DNA of 8,820 nucleotides. Source: Rubrobacter sp. (GTDB lineage: Bacteria; Actinomycetota; Rubrobacteria; Rubrobacterales; Rubrobacteraceae). The notes under the pieces were generated by a model. That model was not told where the DNA came from. It worked only from the letters and a program-made list of their open reading frames with translations, and ran no database searches. The stretch's first letter is position 1; each line of letters opens with the position of its first letter. The DNA is taken from the NCBI GenBank assembly GCA_016781705.1, contig JADDPV010000082.1:1-8820 (forward strand). Reading direction: 5' to 3'. Positions 4,919 to 8,820 of this stretch are shown piece after piece. Both the position numbers and the translations under genes were made by a program.

Positions 4919-6404
4919 CAGCTATAACCCTCGAGTCATAGATCACCTCGTCCGCCCGCGCAACGTCGGTGAGATCGACGGGGCGACGGGTATGGGCGAA
5001 TCGGGCGACGCCGCGTGCGGCGACGTCGCGCGCTTCTCCGTCCTGGTCCGCGACAACGTCCTCGAAGACGTCCGCTACAAGGCGTATGGGTGCGCGGCTT
5101 CCATAGCCGCCGGCTCCGCCCTCTCGGAGCTCGCGCGCGGCCGGAGCATCCTCGACGCCGCCCGCGTCTCCAAGATAGATCTCGAAGGCGCTCTTGGCGG
5201 CTCGTTGCCGCCGGGCAAGGAGCACGCCCTCACGCTCGTCCTCGACGCCTTGCACAAGGCGTTCGAGGATCACTGGAACCGCCGCGCCGGCGCCATGCTC
5301 GTCGAGGGTTACGGGGGGGACGGGGGCGTTGGCGGTGGCAACAAGAGCGTGGTCGCGGCCATGAGCGGCGGGGTGGACTCGGCGGTGACGGCGCTCCTGC
5401 TCAAGGAGGCCGGGTACGAGGTCGCGACCGTCACCTTCCGGCTGCACGGTGGGGTTCAGGGGAGCCGCTCGTGCTGCTCGCCGGACACGGTGCTCTTCGC
5501 GCGCGACACGGCGCACCGGATGGGCCTCCCGCACTTCACCCTCGACCTCGAGGACCTGTTCGAAGGGCGGGTGATGCAAGACTTCGTGGGCTCCTACGCC
5601 GCGGGGCGCACCCCCAACCCGTGCGTCGCGTGCAACGCGCACGTCAAGTTCCACGCCGCCGCCTTCCTCGCCGACGCCCTGGGTTACGGGCACGTCGCCA
5701 CCGGCCACTACGCCCGCGTCATCCGGGAGCCCGAGGGTCAGGTCACGATGGCCCGGCCCGCGGACACCAAGAAGGACCAGACCTACGTGCTCTGGCCGGT
5801 CCCCAAGGAGTTGCTCGCGCGGACGGTCTTCCCGCTCGGCGAGCACGAGAAAGCGGAGGTTCGCGCTATCGCCGAGGGGCGCGGTCTCGCGGTCGCCTAC
5901 ACCCCCGAGAGCCAGGACATCTGCTTCATCCCCGACGGCGATTACCGACGCTTCGTGCGCGGCAAGGTGGCGGCGGAGGGCGGCGAGATCGTGGACCAGC
6001 GAGGACGAGCCCTCGGCCGGCACGCGGGCGTAGTGGACTTTACCGTCGGCCAGCGGCGGGGCATCGGCGTCTCCGCGCCCACGCCCCTCTACGTGACGGA
6101 GGTGCGCCCGGAGGCGAAACAGGTCGTCGTCGGACGCAAGCGCGACCTGGAGGTGAGCGAGGTGCGCGTCGGGAGCCTGAACTGGTTCCTGGACCCCGAA
6201 AGGTCAGAGACGGTGCAGGTCCGCTACAACGGCGCACCCGTCCCGTGCGAGGTCGAGGAAGCGGGGGACGGCGAGTGGGTCGCACACCTTGAGGAGCCGG
6301 TCGCGGGGGTCGCGCCGGGCCAGTCGGCCGTCTTCTACGCCGGCGAGAAGGTCGTCGGCGGCGGTGTGATCGTCCGCCGGGGCGCGGGTCGGGATGGCGC
6401 GTAG
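4911..6404 (+). CDS. mnmA: IscU/NifU-N scaffold domain fused to tRNA-uridine 2-sulfurtransferase MnmA
   Basis: 497 residues; ordinary MnmA has about 360. Residues 1-125 are an IscU-like domain (SYNPRVIDHLVRPRNVGEI; AACGD with Cys36 and Asp38; YGCAAS with Cys61). Where IscU has His-Cys (LPP..xHCS), this protein has LPPGKEHAL, keeping His105 but with Ala106 for the third cysteine. A Gly-rich linker follows (about 133-144), then full MnmA: PP-loop AMSGGVDSAV (150-159) for ATP, Cys188-Cys189, the catalytic GRTPNPCVACN (Cys238, Cys241) and ESQDICFIP (Cys338, the persulfide cysteine). MnmA adenylates U34 of Lys, Glu and Gln tRNAs and inserts sulfur at C2. It follows the desulfurase on the same strand, so the N-domain may bring sulfur or the desulfurase to MnmA. 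The ATG start matches the beginning of the IscU fold but lacks a good ribosome site. The fusion is read without interruption in one frame. Confidence 0.95.
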   Translation: MADSYNPRVIDHLVRPRNVGEIDGATGMGESGDAACGDVARFSVLVRDNVLEDVRYKAYGCAASIAAGSALSELARGRSILDAARVSKIDLEGALGGSLPPGKEHALTLVLDALHKAFEDHWNRRAGAMLVEGYGGDGGVGGGNKSVVAAMSGGVDSAVTALLLKEAGYEVATVTFRLHGGVQGSRSCCSPDTVLFARDTAHRMGLPHFTLDLEDLFEGRVMQDFVGSYAAGRTPNPCVACNAHVKFHAAAFLADALGYGHVATGHYARVIREPEGQVTMARPADTKKDQTYVLWPVPKELLARTVFPLGEHEKAEVRAIAEGRGLAVAYTPESQDICFIPDGDYRRFVRGKVAAEGGEIVDQRGRALGRHAGVVDFTVGQRRGIGVSAPTPLYVTEVRPEAKQVVVGRKRDLEVSEVRVGSLNWFLDPERSETVQVRYNGAPVPCEVEEAGDGEWVAHLEEPVAGVAPGQSAVFYAGEKVVGGGVIVRRGAGRDGA

Positions 6405-6447
6405 GGGAATCCCGTCTTTGTGGGGGTGAAGGGGAGGGACGCGGCTG

Positions 6448-6453
6448 TATAAT
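6448..6453 (+). promoter_or_regulatory. Consensus -10 box of the DUF948-ytxH-sigma operon
   Basis: A perfect TATAAT stands out in the 91-bp gap after mnmA. The best -35 candidate is weak (GTGAAG at 6426-6431, 16-base spacing). The expected transcript start is near 6460, giving a leader of about 36 nt with GGGAGGAG before the TTG at 6496. No SigB-type GTTT/GGGTAT pair is seen here, so basal expression appears to be from the housekeeping sigma factor. Confidence 0.6.
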
Positions 6454-6495
6454 GGCGTCTCGGATATCCAGAATTCGTGGGAGGAGCGGAAGGGT

Positions 6496-6927
6496 TTGCT
6501 GGAGGTCTTCGTCGAGTTGATGAAGGGTGCGCTCTTCGCGGCGCTCGCGGCGGCGTTTTTCGTGCTGGCGTGGACGTTTCTGAGGCTCGCCAGGATCTTC
6601 TCCGCCGCCGAGCGCAGCCTCAAGGACGTCTCCGAGCAGGTCGTGCCGCTGCTGGGCAAGACGCACGTCACCGTGGACAACATCAACAGCCAGCTCTCTC
6701 AACTGGACACGGCGGTCGGCGACGTCGCCGACATCACCGGCGAGCTGGACCAGACCACGACCGTCATCACCCGCGGCGTCCGCGGCGGCGTCATCGGTCT
6801 CTCCTCGGCCACCGCCGGCCTCAGCAGGGGCATAGGCGCATTTTTCGGCAGGTCCTCCAGGGACCCCGGTACGCCGGAAGACAGGGCGGGGGGCGTGCCC
6901 GGCGAGCGGCCGGGAGGGGGGAGCTAG
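6496..6927 (+). CDS. DUF948 (YtxG-like) single-pass membrane protein
   Basis: 143 residues. A hydrophobic helix at about 8-30 (ALFAALAAAFFVLAWTF) anchors it in the membrane. Then comes a segment rich in heptad-like Leu/Val with NINSQLSQLDTAVGDVADITGELDQTT (about 60-90), typical of DUF948, and a Gly/Pro-rich tail. TTG start at 6496; GGAGGAG at 6480-6486 sits 9 bases upstream, and no ATG or GTG in this frame fits better. The family's biochemical role is not known; in Bacillus the homologue YtxG belongs to the SigB-controlled ytxGHJ general-stress operon. It is the first gene of a tight cluster (the next ATG is 3 bases after its stop), and the second gene is YtxH-like, keeping the ytxG-ytxH order. 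Confidence 0.85.
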   Translation: MLEVFVELMKGALFAALAAAFFVLAWTFLRLARIFSAAERSLKDVSEQVVPLLGKTHVTVDNINSQLSQLDTAVGDVADITGELDQTTTVITRGVRGGVIGLSSATAGLSRGIGAFFGRSSRDPGTPEDRAGGVPGERPGGGS

Positions 6928-6930
6928 AGG

Positions 6931-7296
6931 ATGCCTGGATGGGGGAAGCTGGTTGCGGGGGCGATCATCGGGGCAGCCGGGGCGCTGTACGCGACCAACG
7001 AAGAGTTCCGCAGGCAGCTGCCGGAGCGGGCGCGGGACCTGCCGGCGGCGGTAGGGGAACGTTTCAGGGCGGCGCGCGCCGCGGCGCGCGAAGCCTCGCA
7101 GACGAGGCGGGCGGAGATCCTGCGCGAGCTTGAGGCACGCGGCGGAGGGGATACATCGGGGCGCAGGATGCCGGCGTCGCGGCCGGAGGCGGGGTGGGAC
7201 GCGTTGCCGCCGGCCGGAGATCAGACGTCCCCCATCAAGCGCGTGCAAGAGGAAGATGCGGAGACCGTGGCGTCATCGGAAGAGACCGGACGATAG
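6931..7296 (+). CDS. YtxH-like small membrane protein
   Basis: 121 residues. The N-terminus MPGWGKLVAGAIIGAAGALYAT (about 6-21 hydrophobic, Gly/Ala-rich) is the glycine-zipper-like segment of YtxH-family proteins. It is followed by a highly charged, Arg/Ala/Glu-rich helical part (about 24-69) and a disordered acidic tail. Its ATG is 3 bases after the stop of the DUF948 gene, with GGGGGGAG about 7 bases upstream. YtxH homologues are induced by general stress in Bacillus, but no molecular function is established. The match is by pattern and gene order rather than strong motifs, because the family is low in complexity. Confidence 0.7.
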   Translation: MPGWGKLVAGAIIGAAGALYATNEEFRRQLPERARDLPAAVGERFRAARAAAREASQTRRAEILRELEARGGGDTSGRRMPASRPEAGWDALPPAGDQTSPIKRVQEEDAETVASSEETGR

Positions 7297-7309
7297 GGAG
7301 GAGATCGGT

Positions 7310-7633
7310 TTGCCAGACGTTGATGCCGTCGAGTATACGTACCTGACGTTGCCGCCGGACGAGGCGTTGCGGTCGTGCATAGGGCTCGTGGTCGCCGGGA
7401 TGGCGGCGCGGGCCAGGGTCGGGGTTGGGGGCCTCGAGGAGGCGGTCGAGTTGCTGGAGGACCGGCACTCGACCGAGACTCCGACGCGCTACCGCTTCTC
7501 GCTGACGGAGGACGGTCTCGTCGCCGAGGTCGAGGAGAAGAGCGCGGCCGGGGTCCCGAGCGCGGGCGGGGCCTCCGGGGGGAAGCCCGGCGAGGTCGAC
7601 GCGTGGCGCACCGTGGTAGAGCTGGTAGCGTAG
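7310..7633 (+). CDS. Degenerate RsbW/SpoIIAB-like protein, probable sigma-factor partner
   Basis: 107 residues from a TTG at 7310, chosen because GGAGGAG (7297-7303) lies exactly 6 bases upstream and the preceding gene ends at 7296. By eye, residues about 8-75 follow the start of RsbW: a strand VEYTYLTLPPDE, a helix LRSCIGLVVAGMAARARV, then a helix GLEEAVELLEDR in the place of the RsbW N-box helix, and strands TRYRFSLTEDGLVAEVEE. The Asn of the N-box, the DxGxG G1 box and the later glycine boxes needed for ATP are absent, and a Gly/Ser-rich loop precedes a last strand WRTVVELVA. It should therefore not be a kinase. Its stop overlaps the sigma gene start (TAGTG), the order seen for rsbW-sigB and spoIIAB-sigF. 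The gene is well supported; anti-sigma function is inferred from position and this weak resemblance. Confidence 0.65.
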   Translation: MPDVDAVEYTYLTLPPDEALRSCIGLVVAGMAARARVGVGGLEEAVELLEDRHSTETPTRYRFSLTEDGLVAEVEEKSAAGVPSAGGASGGKPGEVDAWRTVVELVA

Positions 7634-8502
7634 TGGCGACTCGTCGTTACCGGCGCCCGGACAAGGCACGCACCAGGAGGCTGCTCACCCGCTACCACAA
7701 GCATGGCGACCTGAGGGCCCGAGATCAGGCGATAGAAGAGCAGCTTCCGCTCGTCGAGTTCCTCGCGAGGAAGTTCGCCGGGCGCGGGGAGCCCGTGGAC
7801 GACCTCGTGCAGGTCGCCTCCGTCGGGCTCATAAAGGCCGTGGACCGCTTCGACGTGGACAGGCAGATAGAGTTCTCCACCTACGCCACGCCCAACATCC
7901 TCGGCGAGATCAAGCGCTACTTCCGCGACAAGGGCTGGGCGATGCGCGTCCCGCGCGGCCTGCAAGAACTACGGCAGTCCGCCAAGGAAGCCATCCGCGA
8001 CGATACCGTCAGGACCGGCCGCTCCCCGACCCTCCAGGATCTCGCCGAGAGGCTCGACTCCGACGTCGAGAGCGTCGCCGAAGCCCTCACCCTGGGGCGT
8101 GTGTACAACACCGCCAGCCTCGACGCGCCGGTCAGCCAGGAGGACCGCCAGGGCGACACGATCCTCGACCTGCAGGCCGACGAGGCCTCCCCGATGGAGG
8201 GCCTGGAGGACAAGATCCTCTTGCAGCGGGCGATAGACACCCTCAAGGATCAGCAGCAGCGGATCCTCAAGCTACGCTTCAACGAGGGCAAGACCCAGAC
8301 GGAGATCGCCGACGTCATAGGCGTCAGCCAGATGCACGTCTCGCGCCTTCTGCGCCGCGCCCTCGAAGACCTCAAGCGCCGCCTGAACGAGATGGGCGAG
8401 ACGAGCACCGAAGTGAACGGCGGCCCGGTGGACGATATGGACGCCAAAGCCGGAGCGAGCGCCGCGGCGAGCGGTGGGACGGAAAACAGCTCCCGAGGAT
8501 AA
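7633..8502 (+). CDS. SigB/SigF/SigG-family RNA polymerase sigma factor
   Basis: 289 residues, the usual size for this group of sigma-70 proteins. Region 2 covers about 35-105, with DDLVQVASVGLIKAVDRFD for core binding and FSTYATPNILGEIKRYFRDK for -10 recognition. The VPRGLQEL signature of the SigB/F/G group is at 107-114. Region 3 is about 115-165. Region 4 is about 198-252, with the helix-turn-helix KTQTEIADVIGVSQMHVSRLL reading the -35. A low-complexity tail of about 35 residues follows. Start choice: the GTG at 7633 shares its G with the TAG stop of the preceding gene and gives an N-terminus of normal length; the upstream GGTAG is a weak ribosome site, so translation is probably coupled to the RsbW-like gene. 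Such factors direct general-stress or developmental genes and are held by anti-sigma factors. Which stimulus is used here cannot be read. Confidence 0.93.
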   Translation: MATRRYRRPDKARTRRLLTRYHKHGDLRARDQAIEEQLPLVEFLARKFAGRGEPVDDLVQVASVGLIKAVDRFDVDRQIEFSTYATPNILGEIKRYFRDKGWAMRVPRGLQELRQSAKEAIRDDTVRTGRSPTLQDLAERLDSDVESVAEALTLGRVYNTASLDAPVSQEDRQGDTILDLQADEASPMEGLEDKILLQRAIDTLKDQQQRILKLRFNEGKTQTEIADVIGVSQMHVSRLLRRALEDLKRRLNEMGETSTEVNGGPVDDMDAKAGASAAASGGTENSSRG

Positions 8503-8504
8503 CG

Positions 8505-8510
8505 TACAAT
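8505..8510 (+). promoter_or_regulatory. -10 box giving a leaderless-looking alaS transcript
   Basis: TACAAT (five of six consensus positions) lies 7 bases before the ATG of alaS at 8518, so the RNA would begin at or beside the start codon. No Shine-Dalgarno sequence precedes the ATG. A weak -35 (AAAACA at 8483-8488) is 16 bases upstream, inside the end of the sigma gene. Spacing and lack of ribosome site match the desulfurase start. Confidence 0.55.
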
Positions 8511-8517
8511 AGCTTCC

Positions 8518-8820
8518 ATGCAGAACCACATGCGGAGCGACGAGATACGAGAGCGCTACCTGGACTTCTTCGTCGAGCGGGGACACCGGCTCTTCCCGAG
8601 CTCCTCGCTCGTCCCGCACAACGACCCAACGGTCCTCCTGACCACCGCCGGCATGCAGCAGTTCATCACCTACTTCACCGGCCAGGAGAAGCCGCCGAGC
8701 CCGCGCGCGACCAGCGTCCAGAAGTGCTTCCGCACCCCCGACATCGAGGACGTCGGGGACCCGAGCCACCTCACCTTCTTCGAGATGCTCGGCAACTTCT
8801 CCTTCGGCGACTACTTCAAG
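8518..8820 (+). CDS. alaS: Alanyl-tRNA synthetase, N-terminal part (cut by window end)
   Basis: The first 101 residues of a class IIc synthetase whose full length is usually about 870-900 residues; the frame is open to the end of the window. The start of the aminoacylation domain is clear: EIRERYLDFFVERGHRLFPSSSLVP, then DPTVLLTTAGMQQF (about 36-49), SVQKCFRTPDIEDVG (66-80), and HLTFFEMLGNFSFGDYFK at the edge, all strongly conserved in AlaRS. It attaches alanine to tRNA-Ala; later editing and C-Ala domains lie outside the window. ATG 8518 is preferred because it sits 7 bases after TACAAT. ATG 8530, four codons later, would give MRSDEIRERY and is also possible. It follows the sigma gene by 15 bp and could receive read-through from that operon as well as its own promoter. 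Confidence 0.95.
   Translation, partial: MQNHMRSDEIRERYLDFFVERGHRLFPSSSLVPHNDPTVLLTTAGMQQFITYFTGQEKPPSPRATSVQKCFRTPDIEDVGDPSHLTFFEMLGNFSFGDYFK

Noticed and set aside
4988..4993. GGGTAT resembling a SigB-type -10
   Set aside because: Inside conserved coding sequence and without a GTTT-type -35 at the right distance.
4791..6023. Long minus-strand open frame opposite the IscU-MnmA gene (410 codons)
   Set aside because: The composition is typical of an antisense GC-rich frame, and the sense strand encodes a fully conserved MnmA.
5015..6292. 425-codon plus-strand frame overlapping the MnmA fusion
   Set aside because: Extremely Arg/Gly/His-rich low-complexity translation in the wrong codon phase; no motif.
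6405..6420. GGG-AAT-CCC followed by GTCTTTG as a terminator after mnmA
   Set aside because: The stem is only 3-4 bp and the T-run is too short to support an intrinsic terminator.
6040..7248. 402-codon minus-strand frame across the mnmA end and the DUF948/ytxH genes
   Set aside because: Pro/Arg-rich shadow sequence; crosses a promoter and two genes with good ribosome sites on the other strand.

Overview
The window is high-GC bacterial chromosome that most resembles a Rubrobacter-like actinobacterium. This is an inference from base composition, GTG and TTG starts, leaderless-looking genes and the gene content; nothing in the sequence fixes the genus. No tRNA or rRNA gene, insertion sequence, phage gene or CRISPR array is visible.

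Layout. (1) Minus strand, 1-2316: aspS, encoding an aspartyl-tRNA synthetase with residues typical of the non-discriminating type, read from its own promoter and followed by a small VOC/glyoxalase-fold gene with a strong ribosome binding site. (2) Plus strand, 2381-3537: a divergent promoter and a lipoprotein that appears to join a cysteine-less thioredoxin-like domain to a lamin-tail-like domain. (3) 3565-6404: a thiouridine module. It has a NifS/IscS-type cysteine desulfurase with a leaderless-looking start, a 125-bp spacer with inverted-repeat arms and a possible 27-codon leader ORF, and a fusion of an IscU/NifU-N scaffold domain to the tRNA 2-thiouridylase MnmA. (4) 6448-8502: a compact four-gene operon of a DUF948 (YtxG-like) membrane protein, a YtxH-like membrane protein, a degenerate RsbW-like protein and a SigB/SigF-family sigma factor, the last two overlapping by one base (TAGTG). 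(5) 8505 to the end: a leaderless-looking promoter and the 5' part of alaS.

How the genes fit together. Region 3 reads as one sulfur pathway: the desulfurase takes sulfur from cysteine and MnmA places it on U34 of tRNA. The IscU-like domain is built into MnmA, but the position of the third conserved scaffold cysteine is alanine, which suggests docking or relay rather than ordinary Fe-S assembly. Region 4 pairs homologues of Bacillus general-stress proteins (YtxG/YtxH, which are SigB-regulated there) with a SigB-family sigma factor and a probable partner that has lost its ATP-binding motifs. With aspS and alaS, much of the window serves tRNA charging and modification.

The observations most worth a second look are the IscU-MnmA fusion with its missing cysteine, the kinase-dead RsbW-like gene coupled to the sigma factor, the Trx-like/LTD lipoprotein with its problematic start, the spacer before the MnmA fusion, and the matching TANNNT-N7-start architecture of two genes.
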